Assembly (NCBI GenBank): GCA_965112735.1
Contig: OZ218960.1
Span: 806,001 to 870,000 of the forward strand
Direction: 5' to 3'
Source: Phaeosaccion multiseriatum
Taxonomy: Eukaryota > Ochrophyta, other classes
DNA: 64,000 nucleotides
Shown: piece by piece, positions 37,877 through 56,340 of the stretch
Layout of the letters: every line of letters starts with the position of its first letter
How positions within the stretch are numbered: the stretch's first letter is position 1
The notes under the pieces: generated by a model
What the model saw: only the letters and a program-made list of their open reading frames with translations
Told to the model about the DNA's origin: nothing
Database searches by the model: none
Made by a program: the position numbers and the translations under genes

Positions 37877-40134
37877 GGCAGACAGGACAGGCACCGGCAC
37901 AGGCACAGGACAGAGCAGGGCAGCGCACCAGGCGAGGGGGGCGGAAAGGAAGGAAGGAAGGAAGGAAGGAAGGGAGGGGGGGGGGGCTACTTTAGTGTAT
38001 AGAAAGCAGTCTATAAGGAAGAGTGGCAGAGCCAGCACTGCCCTCATCGACACTTGCTACGATATTCACGACGAGAGCCGAGCAGAGCAGAGCATCGTGG
38101 TCTTCACGACGGGGGTGTCAGGACACACATCAGGGGTGTCAGAACAAACATGAGGTGTCGGGACGCACACAGGACAAAAGGTGACAATACCGACGCACCG
38201 CTTGAGTCTCTCGTGCTTCTTCTTCAGGAGCCTGTCCACCACGCGCGGATCCGTCGTACCCTGCTTCTTCAGATAGTCTCGGTACTCCTGATGGGTGGGT
38301 GTCAGGACAGTGGGTGGGTATCAGGACAGTGGTGGGTGTCAGGACAGTGAGTGGGTGATGAGACAGTGAGTGGGTGGTGAGACAGGTGAGTGTTCAGGAC
38401 AGTGGGTGGAGTGGGTGCGTGGAGTTGGGAGTGGGTGGGTGGATGGGTGGGGTGTGTGTGTGAGTGGGTGGGGCGTATGTATATGTGGGGTGTGTGGGTA
38501 GCTACTAGGCCGCCGATGTGCCCCTCTTGCCCTTCTCATTCTTCCCTCCTTCCTCCTCCCACCACCCACCCACCCACCCAACCCACTCACCTCTTCCTGC
38601 TCGCTGTCGGTGACGGACAGCTGATCCATGATGGACTTATCCTCCTCGGTGGGAGTGAAGGGGTCCTCCTTGCACACTTCACTGAAATGTATCGGACAGA
38701 GCATACTGCATCAACACAAAACACACACGCATACACACACGCACACGCCCACGCACACACACACATACAGGAAAGGACACACATTATTCAGATGAGTGCA
38801 TACGCTGGTACTGAACCATCACTGCACGGCACTGCACGCTATACCTGGTCTTGTCTGCGTCGGGTAGGTTAGACTGCTCCATCGCCGCCGGAGCCACCAG
38901 CTGAGCCCCGTCGAACACCGACAAGACTCGACCACGCTGGGCCGCCAGAGGACCCAGCGCTGCTGCACGGCCCGCTCCTGCGAGGGTGCAAGCGTGAGTG
39001 AGTAAGTGTGTGCGTGCGTATGTGTGGTATGAATCCCAGTGGGTTGTGGGGAAGAAGGGGGCAATGTGTGTGAGTCTGAACGCTCGATCGAAAGCGTCAG
39101 ATAGAAATGACCGACCTTCTCCTCCTCCACCCCCTCCTACTCCTCCTACTCCTCGTACTCCTCAACCACCCCCTCCTCCTCCTCCTCCTCCTCCTTCTCC
39201 TCCTCCTCCTCCTCCTCCTCCTCCTCCTCCTCCTCCTCCTCCTCCTCCTCCTCCTCCTCCTCCTCCTCTTACCCAGTCTCTCAAGCACCGCTGCTGTGAC
39301 AAGCCCTAGGGTGGAGTCCACCATGAGCACCTGAGTAGAGCCAAAAAGAACAACAACAAACAACAGACGTCCAGCAATGACAAATATGACCAAGAAGGAC
39401 CAAAGAAGGACGAAAAGAAGGAGCAAGGTATGTATAAAATAAAAACAGGGGTCCAAGTATGGCCAAGTTTGAGCAAGGGGGACCAAAGACGGACCAAAGA
39501 ACGTAGGTTTTGGGCAGCGAAGGGTCAAATATCCCTGCGGTAGGGTCAAGTATGAGACCACGCAAGGTGTGCCTCCCTTTCGCTCCTGCCTCACCCGCGA
39601 GGTCCACTGCACATTGGCGTAGGACAGGATCAGGGCCATAGTGTCCACATTCAAGCACCTAGGCAGGTACAGGGGTTGATGATACAGTAGTAGCAGCAGC
39701 AGTTGTTGATACAACAACAGCAGTAGCAGCAGGAGGAGGATGAAAATGAGAGCGGCACGCAAGGTGGTGCATGCCTGTATGCCTCCACGATGAGGTGATG
39801 TGACGTACTCCTTGCCGCTGCGTCCTTCCCTCCCGCTCCGTGCCAATTCCTCTCCCTCCCTCGCTCCCTCTCCTCCCTCCCTCGCCCACTCACATTACTC
39901 TCGCCTGGTGCTTGCTGAAGTACATCGCACAGAGATTCTCAGCGGTGATGCGCGAAATGCGGATGCGGGGACAGTACTTCTTCTCCATTCGCTTCATCCA
40001 TTTCTGCCCCGAATTGAACGAGAAAGGAACAGAGAGAGGAGAGACAGAGAGAGAGCAGCAGACGATTCACACCAGAGGAGAGAGATAGCGAGAAAGGACC
40101 ACAGGGGAGGAGGAGAGGAAAGGAAAGGAAAAGC

Positions 40135-40165
<31 letters not shown>

Positions 40166-40510
40166 AGAGAGAGAGAGAGCAGAATGCAAGGAGGTCGACG
40201 CTCGAAAAAAGAACGCAACAGATGCGACTCCCCCCCCCCGCCCCCCCTCACTCACTAAGAAGGAATTCGATAGCTATATTTCGATCAATGGTGTCGGGGA
40301 CGTGTGAACTGAAATGAAAGTGCAAGTGGACAATGAAACTCACTGCAATGCATGCCCCTACCTGTTGGCTGAAGACGGTCTTGCTGTCCCACGTGCTGCT
40401 GCCCTTCTTCAGCTTCTCAATGATGTCTGCGCCAGGCACGCCGGCCTGCACCATTTTGAGGATCTCTGCTTGAGACACCTGAGCCGGCGCACACAAACAC
40501 ACAGAGAGAG

Positions 40511-40542
<32 letters not shown>

Positions 40543-41637
40543 CACACGCGAACACACACGCACACAGAGAGACATACACGCGCCCACACACATGTACCCA
40601 CATACACGCACACATAGAGAGAACGAGGGAGAGAGAAGTTAGAGGGAGAAAGAGAGAGAGCGAGCACGCCATAGCCTGTACCCACAGTTATTCACAGGGC
40701 GGGCATCAGAGCCCCCCCCCCCCCCCTGCCTATCCACATACAGACAACACCCTCTCCATATACAAACAACAGGAGACGCCTGAAAAAGAGAGGCTCTTTC
40801 GTAACAACAAAAGACAACCACAAAAAAAAAAACCCCAACCAAGAAGAGTGCTTTGATCTCTACTTCCTTCTCCTTTCTTTTCCCCTCTCCTCACCGACTG
40901 AGCGTTGTTTTATCTCTACTTCCTTCTCCTTTCTTTTCCCCTCTCCTCACCGACTGGGCGTTGTTGTCATCGTTGAGATCTCTGTTGTCTGCCTTGCTGC
41001 CCGACCCACCCCCGCTGTTACCATCATACGTGGGACTGTCAGAGCCGTTCTCGACTGCAGCACCTAATGAGGAGGGAGGGAGGGAGGGAGGGAGGGAGGG
41101 GGAGGAGATGGAGGCATATGGGAAGAGGAGGGGAGGGCATGCAGATACATACTTGAGACGAGACGAATCACTGTACTCATCTCCCGAGCTGAGTGACGGC
41201 TCTCGAGAAGGGAGAAAGCACACAACACTTATCGAGTGAGTGGGTGAGTCGGTGGGTGAGTGAGTGAGTGAGGGAGCGAGTGGGTGAGTGAGGGGGGGGG
41301 ATTGAGTGATTGATGAGTGAGTGGGTGAGTGAGTGGTGGGTGAGTGGGTGAGTGGGTGAGTGAGTGAGTGAGTGAGTGGATGAGTGAGGGATTGGGTGAG
41401 TGAGTGAGAGAGTGAGTGAATGAGTGAGTGGGTGAATGAGTGAGTGAGTGGGCGAGTGGGTGGGTGGGGGAGTGAGCGAGTGAATGAGCGAGTGAGTGAG
41501 TGACGTGTACGAAAGAAGTCATGCGACGCTCATATACATGACGTGATATGTCATGCAATACATAGGAGGCGCGACAGTGATTCGTTGGTGTCTATCTACA
41601 GTCTATCTATCTATCTATCTATCTGTCTATCTATCTG

Positions 41638-41679
<42 letters not shown>

Positions 41680-43095
41680 CATCTTATCTACACACGTATG
41701 CCGAGGAGGTGATAGATTGAAGGATGGTGTGGTGAGGTGTAGTGTGGTTGTGTGGGTGTTTGCTGTGTTGCGTTGTGGTGGGGTGGGGTGTGATGAATCA
41801 CCAACTGCTGTGGTGTGGGGTGGTGTGGTGTGTGCTTACCTTCTGGAGCGCCTCCTCCAACGTCCTGTGAGTGACTTGTGACGAGATCCTTGACAGATGA
41901 CCTTACGATGGGCAGGGCGGGAGCAAGGCAGGCAGGAGGGAGAGGAGAGACGCCACAAGGAATCGCAAGGAGTGGAGGAGGGAAGGGGGGCAATAGCCAG
42001 AATTCACAGGCAGGAGAGTGGGAAAACACCATGAGCCATCACATGGAGGAGTGAAGGGGATACGTAATGATATGTACAGCCTGCCGACCAAGCCCTTTTA
42101 GTTCAACGACGACATCTTCATTTGCAAAGGGAGGACAGCAGCACATACCACACCCCACCACACCCCAGCCCCCCCCCCCCCCCCCCACACACACACACTT
42201 TCAGTTTTGTCAATACATAATTCCCCCACCACACCACCCTTCCATCCATCAACTCCTAGGCTCACGTGTGTAGATAAGATAGCAAAAAAAAGTCGATAGA
42301 TAGACCCCAACCAACCATGCCGCGCCATCCATGTAGCACGTCATAAGGAATGTATGTAAATGTGTGAGGTAAAATGAAATGAGGGTGGGCTCGATACCCT
42401 CCTCACCTCGTCAGCTTGCCCACCCCAATGTCGAAGATGGTCCCGAAAGGCTGTCCCTGGAGGTCTGAAGAGAAGCAGCGTGTCTTACCGAACATGGTAC
42501 GCGTTTTCTTGTCCACCTGCGGTTTGTTTGGCGGTGCAAGTGTTTGGAGGTGGGGGGTTGAGATCGCCTCTCGCTCGCTCACTAATCACTCACTCGCTCG
42601 CTCTGCTTGCAAGCATGTGCAGGTAGGGTGTGGTCTGACTAGTGGGTGCGATATCACTCGGTTTAAGGAGAGGCCAGTAATCCCCGACTCGAGGAGCTCG
42701 CCCCGCCCTCATTGGGGCTCGAATCCTGGCCTCTTGAGAGCAAGCCCTCTCTCAGGGGAACCCCTCTCGATCAAGCAAGCAAACAACCTGCAAAGTCTCT
42801 CCACCTCTTCTGCTCGTTCGTATTTCAGCCCTTTACCTTTCCCCCCAAGTACACACACCTTGACCTGTTGCAGCCCCCCATCTGACGAGAATTGGGCCAT
42901 GACCATTTGCCCATTGTGTATCATCCCGTCGTCGACTACACCATTCCTAAAGAGGTAATCCTCCGTCTCCGATACCGCCACCACCGCCACTGAAGGGGAT
43001 TCTGCTGCTCCTGCTGCTGCTCCTGCTGTCGCTGCTGCTGTTGGTGCTGCTGCCTCTGGTGATGCCTGTGGCTGCTCTGTCCCATCTTCCTCCAT
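36684..43095 (-). CDS. TRM6: tRNA (adenine-58-N1)-methyltransferase non-catalytic subunit TRM6
   Basis: RNA-binding partner of TRM61 in the m1A58 tRNA methyltransferase. Fourteen exons (minus): 43095-42859, 42516-42407, 41901-41840, 41063-40951, 40478-40362, 40003-39894, 39658-39595, 39330-39273, 38977-38845, 38705-38591, 38287-38199, 37673-37599, 37340-37182, 36981-36684. They sum to 1740 nt, 579 residues, with every phase matching. Diagnostic parts: [129 protein letters not shown]; and the C-terminal Rossmann half [34 protein letters not shown]. These follow human TRMT6 order (DNRALVDDNTAQ, EKYIRRKQKRH, DMYFSKEP, YQVLPDRSHP). The C-terminus has a Gly/Ala run. Introns carry (TCTG)n, (GGA)n and (GTGA)n arrays on the sense strand. 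A 55-bp tandem duplication repeats the exon 4 donor (40861-40969). Confidence 0.93.
37389..37900 (-). repeat. (TCTG)n arrays (sense) in TRM6 introns
   Basis: Three stretches of CAGA/CAGG on the plus strand (about 37389-37475, 37555-37598, 37706-37880), i.e. TCTG/CCTG on the transcript, flanking the 75-nt exon 37673-37599. Confidence 0.9.
39143..39269 (-). repeat. (GGA)n array (sense) directly after TRM6 exon 8 donor
   Basis: CTC/TCC triplets on plus; on the transcript the array follows the GTAAGA donor at once. Confidence 0.95.
40857..40970 (-). repeat. Tandem duplication of the TRM6 exon 4 donor region
   Basis: Two copies of about 55 bp, containing CTTCTCCTTTCTTTTCCCCT then CTCCTCACCGACTG, at about 40857-40912 and 40914-40970. 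The copy next to exon 4 supplies the real donor (GTGAGG after AQS); the other keeps the same exon end and donor, differing at one base after ACTG (A versus G). Confidence 0.85.
41229..41505 (+). repeat. (GTGA)/(GTGG) array in TRM6 intron
   Basis: Long run of GAGT/GGGT tetranucleotides, so CACTCACT on the transcript, within the intron between exons 3 and 4. Confidence 0.9.
41594..41690 (+). repeat. (TATC)n microsatellite
   Basis: Tetranucleotide array in the same TRM6 intron. Confidence 0.95.
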
Positions 43096-43436
43096 CCCTC
43101 TCTCTGTCTCCCCTCCCTGCTAAAGAGTATGCGCCGCTCGTCCCTCACGCTCTCACAAATTTTTGTTTTCTGTTTTCAGGGGGAGACTTTCAGTGCATCC
43201 CTGCGGCTGATTGGGTAGCGAGGCGGCCTCGTTGGGTGTGGTGTCTCGCTGTCCGTCCGTGAACTCCACTTCCTGCCTCTTACGTGACTAGGGCGCAACC
43301 GCGGCGGCGCCTGCTGATTCTGTTGCCTCTTATTCGACTACTTATTCAGATGATGGGATAGATGTGTACTGGAGGGAGGAGAGGGCGACATGGGGCGGGG
43401 TAGCTTGGCTTGAGTGCTTCACTCACAAATGCCCAG

Positions 43437-43451
43437 CTGTATCACCAACTG
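43437..43451 (-). repeat. Dispersed 15-mer (reverse orientation)
   Basis: Exact reverse-complement copy, CTGTATCACCAACTG on plus, intergenic. Confidence 0.9.
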
Positions 43452-43493
43452 CCCGTCTTAAAAGAAGCTAACAAAAATAATCGACCCCGATTC

Positions 43494-43638
43494 CGACCCC
43501 CTGACACGCTATCGCCCACTTTCTCGATAGCGCACCGGCTGGCGCCGGGATAGCGGATAGCGCGCCGGCTGATAGCGGATAGCGCGCCGGCTGGCGCCGG
43601 CGATAGCGGATAGCGGATAGCGTGTCAGGGGTCGAAAA
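43494..43638. mobile_element. Small inverted-repeat (MITE-like) element
   Basis: Ends are inverted copies: CCCTGACACGCTATCG at the left and GATAGCGTGTCAGGGGTCG at the right (about 17-19 bp). The interior is built of GATAGCG and GCGCCGGCTGGCGCCGG palindromic blocks and would fold into a strong hairpin. No coding capacity. Mobility is inference; a self-expanding hairpin array is the alternative. Confidence 0.5.
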
Positions 43639-44689
43639 TAAATCGCGCAGCTCAGAAGCATGGCATTCGCCCCATGCTTATCGAGCCCGCCCGCTCCGTG
43701 ACTCATGGTTCATGGTACAGAGCCAAGTTTCGAGACGTGGCTCGGGCGGCAGAAAGAAGACAGGAGGGCGAAGGAAGACGGGCAAAAGCCGGCCGAGAGA
43801 GGAGGGCGAAGGAAAGACAGGAAGCAGCAGCAGCAGTAGCAGCCAGTTCCCATCCCCATACTCAGCTGAAATACCCGAAGAGGAATCATAACGTATGTCC
43901 ACGTGGGCATCACCCCTCTCTCTGCTGCTCCTCCCTCTCCCCCTTCTCGCTGTCACGAACTGTGCCTGCCCTCATGAAGAAGGGGAATCCGGTGTTCTAC
44001 GCTATCCCTCGACCAAGGCCGGGTTCCTTCATCAGCGTGACGAGCGCCTTGTGCACATCATGTTGGGCTGTACTGAGCCCCGTTTTCATGCAGGTGGCGG
44101 TATGCCCCTCCGTAAGCGGCTTTCCTGGGCACGTATACAGTCTTTGCTGTACATTGGGTCGATGCCAAGTAGGCTCCTGATGGCACCCTTGTGCTCAAGG
44201 CGCGTGAGGTGGAGTGCCCCCCCCCCCCTGCTGGTAGGCCAAAGGTGGAGCCACGCTTCAGCACCTTCAATGAGGCATCGCTAGTGTTGACGGCGTCAGC
44301 CGGCACGCTATCAGCTAGCGTCAGCGGCGCGCTATCAGAAATTCCCCTCCCCGACCCCCCCTCCTCAGCTATTGCGCCTCTGACCACAAGAAATGATTGA
44401 GCTATCAGCTATTGATGCCTGCAAATATCGCTATTGGGCTCAATTGCGGGTCATTGATCTGGGTCGCATGATACGCCACGCACGCACACGCAGCACGAAA
44501 TGAAACTGAAAAGTGAATATGACTTTCAGATCCTTTCCTCTTCTCTCTCTCTCCTTTCCCCAATATCTCCCGTCCCTCGTCCCCTTGCTGCACCAAAGGG
44601 ACTGACGCAAAAGCACACTTCGTTGCAGAGAGAAAGGAATACGGCGAGTGAGCAGAGCAGAAGCTGGACGTACCGACTATCAAGGGAGG

Positions 44690-50965
<6,276 letters not shown>

Positions 50966-50971
<6 letters not shown>

Positions 50972-51150
50972 CTGTCCATTACAAGGAGTGACGGTCCCAA
51001 AAACGAAAGGAAGTGTTCATAAGAAGGAGTGACTGTTCATAAATGGAGGACTATCCATTAAAAGGAGATTGTCCCTAACAAGGAGTGACTGTCCAAAAAG
51101 GAAGAGATTATCCATGACAAGGAGTGACTGTCCATAAGAAGGAGGGAATG
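50966..51150 (+). repeat. Degenerate AAGGAGTGACTGTCC repeats in the kinase 3' UTR
   Basis: Five to seven diverged units containing AAGGAGTGACTGTCC or AAGGAGATTGTCC follow the stop codon at 50969-50971, spaced about 20-40 bp. They start in the last codons of the gene. Confidence 0.7.
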
Positions 51151-51365
51151 ACTGCACTGACTGCGCTACTCTGACCACCACAAGGGAGGAGGAGGAGAAG
51201 GAGGAGGAGCAGTGACTGGCTGCACTACTCCGACAATCACGAGAGGACGTGACTCCAACGATCACAGAAGTGCGAGAGACAGCACTATTGGACTCCGAAA
51301 GGGAAGATGAGGCGGCGTAGCTTTATCACTCTCCCGTTCATATATATATATTATACTTCGTAGTA

Positions 51366-51753
51366 CTATCCATCACCTTCTTCGGCTGTTGCTGCTACCG
51401 GTGCTGCTACTGCTGCCACTACTGCTGCTGCTGCTGCTGCTGGTGATGGTGGTGATGGTGGTGATGGTGGTGGTGGTGATGGTGGTGGTACTGCTGCCTT
51501 CGCTGCCGGAACTCGTGCTCTTTCGGGCGATTTCGGAGGGGGCGAAAGTAGAGGGGGGATGGAGGAGGAGATGGAGCCGAAGAGAGGCCTCTCGTTAGGC
51601 GGGCTACAACTTCTACTCCTCCTCCTACAGCGGCGTTCTGTCGTGGACCCATTGCCATCAGAAGCTGTCGATCCTTCCACTGCCCCTTCTATTGCTCCTG
51701 CTCCTGCCCCTGCTGAAGCAGCCTCAGCGGCTCCTGGTGCCTCAGCCGTTTCA

Positions 51754-51784
<31 letters not shown>

Positions 51785-54700
51785 AAGGCTGAGTATTGGG
51801 GAGAACCAGGAGGTCCCTGGTGTTGAGAAACGACGACACGGAAACTAGCCCCTCTTCTTGGGTCTGGATGGGCGAAATGTGCGCGTCGTTGTGGACATTG
51901 ACCATAATGGGCGATGTGAAGTGCTGCTGCTGCTGCTTGGAGCTGCTCCGTCCAGAGCGAGGAGGGGTCCTCGGGGGGTCTACACCTACACGCTTCACCT
52001 CAGCAGAGCTCCGCTGGCCGTGTTCGTCCAGGACCTACAATTGTAAGGGGAGAGAGAGAGAGACACACACACAAAGAGAGAGAGAGAGAGAGAGAGAAGG
52101 GGGTGTGGGTGCTTCAACAGCGGCCGTCTCAGCTGCGACAGCTTGCTCTTTCCTACGACTTTGTTGTCTGCATCCCTTCCTCTCTCTTCCCTCTCTCTCC
52201 TCCCTCGCCCCCTCCCTCTCTGTAGCCCCCTCTCTCCACCCCCTCTTCTCTCTCCATACCGTATCCCCCCCCCCGGCCCCCAAAAGCCCGTCGGGTCAGG
52301 CCCTCCTCCTCCTCCTCCTCCTCCTCCTCCTCCTCCTCCGTCCATCCACTGCCATCCTCCTCCTTGACCCTCTTACCAGGTCCAGTAGCTCAATCCCTTC
52401 CTCGCCTTGCTCCGGATGCTCGCCATCCACTTCCATTCCGCCGTAGCCGTAACCGGCATCTCCGTACATGTAACCGTCACCGTCTTCGGACTCCCTGCTC
52501 TCCCCCACTTCTGGCGGTCGGCGCTGCGGCTGTGGTTGACGTTTTAACCTTCCTTTGCGCTTGCTGTGACCACCTCCCTCGCTCGCGCTCCCATCTGGGT
52601 GGAGAGACTGATAGGAGGTTTGCCTTCTCCTGAGAAGGGAGAAAAGACGCGCGCGAGGAGAATGGAGGCGAATCGGGGGCGGTGGAGAGGGAGGAGTTGG
52701 AGGGGCAGAGAAGACGAATGAGGGAGTAGACTTGGGGGGGGGGGACAAGAGACAGAGACAGGGAGGGAGGGAGCAGTGGAGAGATGCTGGCGCAGAGAGA
52801 GAGAACAGATGCACCGTATGGTTGTACATTGTGTAGCATCTCATTCTTGTTTCAATTCTTTTCTTTCCCGGTGCTGCTGCATACTTGCTCCATTACTTAC
52901 TTTTCCCGTCCCTTCTTGGCGGCATGTTGTAACAAATCAGTCTTCCACAGCACGCACACAAGCCCTGCTGCGAAGATAGCGATGATCCACAGCTGGAGCA
53001 GTTGGTGATACAGCAGCATTGCATCGCATAGCATTGCGTAGAGCAAGCGTAGCACATTAGTTGGTCAGTGACTGATTAACTGACACCAGGTAGTGGCTGA
53101 CTGACAGGCTGACTGACTGATTGACTGACTGACTGATTGACTGACTGACTGACTGACTGACTGACCGACTGAGCGACTGACTGACTGACTGACTGACTGA
53201 CTGACTGATTGACTGATTGATTGACTGAATGACAGACTGATTGACTGACTGATTGACTGATTGACTGACTGACAGGCTAACTGACTGATTGACTGACTGA
53301 TTGACTGATTGACTGACTGACTGACTAAATGACACCAGGTACTGACCAGCAAGAGCACGTCTGTCGCCGAGAAGACTGTGGCAGCGACCGCCACCACCTC
53401 CACATCCTCCGACTGCTCGATCTGCTCGATCTGAGACGACGTCAAATTCACCTGTTTACAGATGGCGCAACAGGCGAGGGGGGGGGAGTACAACACGCGG
53501 GGGGAGGTGGTGCGGGGAGGGCTTGGACCTTGCTACTGGCTGATTGCTTGCTTTCTTCGTCCCTCCCTCCCCTCCCTGCCCTCCCCTCTTCTCCCCTCCC
53601 TCCCCTCCCCTCCCTCCCTCCCTCCCTCCTTCCCCCACCATTACCTTGTAGTAATGCGAAGCGTTGATGGCAATGTAGGCCACCTCGTCGAGACAGTCAA
53701 AGTACTTGGCAAAGTCACTGAGACTGTTAATGTACGAGTACTTCTTCTCCTGCAGGCACACTTGCAATCCCCGATAGTACGCAACGACTTCGGTGTGCGC
53801 ATCGGTGGCACTTCTGTCGTTGTCGTCCTCGTTGGCTCTGGCACTGATAACCCTGTCACCTCCACCACCACCATCACCACCACCACCACCACCACCACCA
53901 CTAACAGCACCAGTACCACCATCACGGCGCCCTCCTAGCTGCCTTCTCGCGAAGCTCGTCTGCTCCGTCGCTACCGTACCCTCCTCGTCTGAAGGAGGGC
54001 GGCCTGCCGCTGGGAGCTCCGTACCCATACGCTCCTGCATGGCCTCGTGCCTCTCCTCGCAGCCCCTCTCGCGTGCTTTCTCGCTGCTGCCAACGCCGCC
54101 ACCGCCGCCTCTATCCATCTCGCCTCGAGCTCGATGTCGATGTGCGCGACTTTCCTTGCCCATAGGACTGCCCAAGTCAGCGGTGGCCGGCGGTGCTGCC
54201 AGTGCCCGCTTTCCCCCTCTCTCTGGGAGCATTATATTTATCACCTCCGGGGGGCTCTGAGTGTAAATGACAATCTGACATTGGGTGGAGGGGTGGATGG
54301 GTGGACGGGTAGTTGGGTGAGTGAGTGGGTGCGTGCGTGCGTAGGTGGGTGGGTGGGTGGGTGGGTGGGTGGGTTGGGGCCGCTTACCTTCCTCTGCTTG
54401 GGTAAGATGGTGGGAGCCAGAGTAACGCCTCTCTCCGTGGCCGTGGCGAGAAGGTTCCAAACGAACTCATCGCAGCTCGAACCACCCACAAACTCCTCTC
54501 CAGGGTACTCCTGTCGGGGGGGAAGGGGTCGTCTATGAGACAAAAAACGACAAAAATGAATTCCCCTTCCCCCCCCACTCCCCACTCCCCCTCCCTCCCT
54601 CTCTCCCCTCCCTCCCTCCCTCCCTCCCCCGTTCCCGCCCTCCCCTCTCCCTCCCTTCCCTCCTTCCCTCCCTCCCTTCCTTCCCTCCCTCCCTTCCCTC

Positions 54701-55373
54701 CCTCCCTCCCTCCCTCCCCTCACGCTCCAACTCACCCTGTAGACGGAGAAGGGTTGGTAGCGGGGGTGCAAGCTGTGGTAGTCCTTGGCGAACTGGACCA
54801 GCACGCTGAACAGGGACCCCGTCGTCGACCTGAGAGAGGAGGCACGCACACACACACGTATACACACGTATGCGAGCACGTACGCCAGCACGCACACACA
54901 TGTGCACACAAACAAGGGAGGCGTCAGGAACCGCTCTGGATCCATAGTGGTAAGCCTCTTTGCCTTCACCCTTCTTCCCTCCTCCCTCTGTCTGTTCTTC
55001 CCTTCTCTCCCACTTGCTCACTCCCTCCCTCCCCTCCCTTCCTCCCTTCCTTCCCCCCGCTTGTCTATCCTCCCCGCCCTTTCCTCACCTCACTAGCTCC
55101 TCTTCCTCTCCCTTCCTTCTTCCCGCCCCTCCCCTCCCTTCCTTCTCCCCCCCCCACCCCTCCCTCTCTCCCTCTCTCACCCAAGATAAGCGATGCTGTC
55201 CCACTGACGCTCGTCGATGGTGGTCGCAAACTGCACGGAGGCTCCTGTGTAGTCCCACTTGACGTTCCTGCCGTCTGCGCTAATGCTCGGGAGCAGAGAT
55301 ATGGTGGCATTGGTCGGGACATACACGAGCACAGCCTAGTGAGAGGTAGCAGGAGGAGCAACAGGAGCAAACA

Positions 55374-55410
<37 letters not shown>

Positions 55411-56139
55411 GAGGGGGAGGAGGAGGAGGAGGAGGAGGAGGAGGAGTGAGCGCATGCTGAACGGTGGAAAGGTTGGGCATCGGCAGGGGAGCATGCACAG
55501 CACTGCTACTGACACGTCCCATTGATTCGGTCGGCAGAAGCCCCTCTATCCAACCTCTCGCCGCCCCCTCCACTCTTCCATTGATTGACGCACCATCTTG
55601 CTTGGCTCTTCCAGACACTCAAAGCCCAGCGCCACAACGTCGTAACTGAGCTCGTGATTCAAGCCGCCCCGCTCCAGGACCATGTCTCGTGCGTGGAGAT
55701 GGTACATCTGCAGCACATCTGCGCTCTCGAAGGGTGTGTACAGTGTCTCCTCCTCCAAGAGCCACCACCCCTCTCCAGCCCGTCTGGGCTTGCTCGCCGC
55801 CGAGGCTGCCGTAGAAGCACTTGAACCAGTGCCGGGTTGGGGCGGTGGTGGTGCTGATGGTGGAGTTGTAGCGCCGGTTCCTGAAGCTTCCTCGGCTTCC
55901 GCGGCTGTGTCATGACCTTCCGCATCATCAGCAGCATTTTCTCTTCTCTTCCCCCGCAGAAGCTTCCTCTCTCCAAATTCTACTGCTGCTGGGCCCAACG
56001 CGCCTCCTCCTCTCCCTCGCGATGGCCACTCTATATCCTGAGACAGAAGTGGTGATGAGATGCCTACTGTGGGCGAGTCAGCAGCGAATGACAGCCGCCA
56101 GGAAAGCAGAAGCAGGCCCTGCGAGAACAGCGAGAACAT
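51366..56139 (-). CDS. CLN5-like lumenal domain, single membrane region and cytosolic tail
   Basis: Exons (minus): 56139-55594, about 55337-55181, 54829-54736, 54510-54388, 54274-53645, 53451-53347, 52992-52901, 52629-52377, 52034-51366. All junctions fit except the first, where the phases disagree by one base, so a donor is misplaced or a tiny exon is missing. Signal peptide MFSLFSQGLLLLSWRLSFAA. The lumenal part reads SADVLQMYHLHARDMVLERG, LNHELSYDVVALGFECLEE, GRNVKWDYTGASVQFATTID, WDSIAYLG-STTGSLFSVLVQ, GEEFVGGSSCDEFVWNLLAT, ILPKQRK-IVIYTQSPPEV. It parallels human CLN5 (DVIEVFRLQ, HDAIGF, ISGNMFNQMAKWV, DSYDCSKFVLRTFNKL, RIFLYSGEP) with the active-site Cys kept in SSCDEF. CLN5 is a lysosomal lipid (BMP) synthase/thioesterase. 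Unlike CLN5, a long hydrophobic region (VVAVAATVFSATDVLLLLWI, then IAIFAAGLVCVLW) and a 300-residue disordered tail follow. Assignment is from memory. Confidence 0.6.
52999..53013 (+). repeat. Dispersed 15-mer next to an acceptor
   Basis: The host gene is on minus; its RNA carries CTGTATCACCAACTG ending 6 nt before exon 7 (starts 52992). Confidence 0.9.
53080..53330 (-). repeat. (TCAG/TCAA)n tetranucleotide array in CLN5-like intron
   Basis: ACTG/ATTG units on plus across the intron between exons 6 and 7; flanked by a repeated CTGACACCAGGTA / TGACACCAGGTACTGA pair at 53079-53091 and 53329-53344. Confidence 0.9.
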
Positions 56140-56302
56140 TCTCCGGTCCAGCCGCGCGAAATAGAAGCGCGGAATGCCCGCTCATCTCCACATACTGAAC
56201 TTCTCGAGCCGCTCTGCCTGGTGAGAAAGATGTGGCAGGCCTAGCTCTCTCTCTCTCTCTCTCTAAAAAAAGGAGCTGATTTGATGTCCCGTGATTTTTT
56301 TT

Positions 56303-56340
56303 TGACGCCAAATGACAATTACTTTGACGACGTTGACGCC
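56303..56340 (+). repeat. Left terminal inverted repeat
   Basis: Pairs with 60104-60142 in inverted orientation, with two mismatches or indels near the inner end. Confidence 0.85.

Larger units (their letters stand above)
43096..44689. promoter_or_regulatory. Divergent intergenic region TRM6 / MAP kinase-like
   Basis: 1.6 kb between divergent starts, presumably with both promoters. It also contains an exact 15-mer copy (43437-43451, reverse) and an inverted-repeat element (43494-43638). Sequence at 44280-44345 (GCACGCTATCAGC, GCGCGCTATCAG) shares the GCTATC theme of that element. No gene found. Confidence 0.5.

Noticed and set aside
42662-42745. tRNA-like sequence (GGCTCGAATCC B-box, AGGCCAG/CTGGCCT ends) in a TRM6 intron
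   Set aside because: No acceptable A-box, D-arm or anticodon arm could be folded; at most a tRNA-derived remnant.
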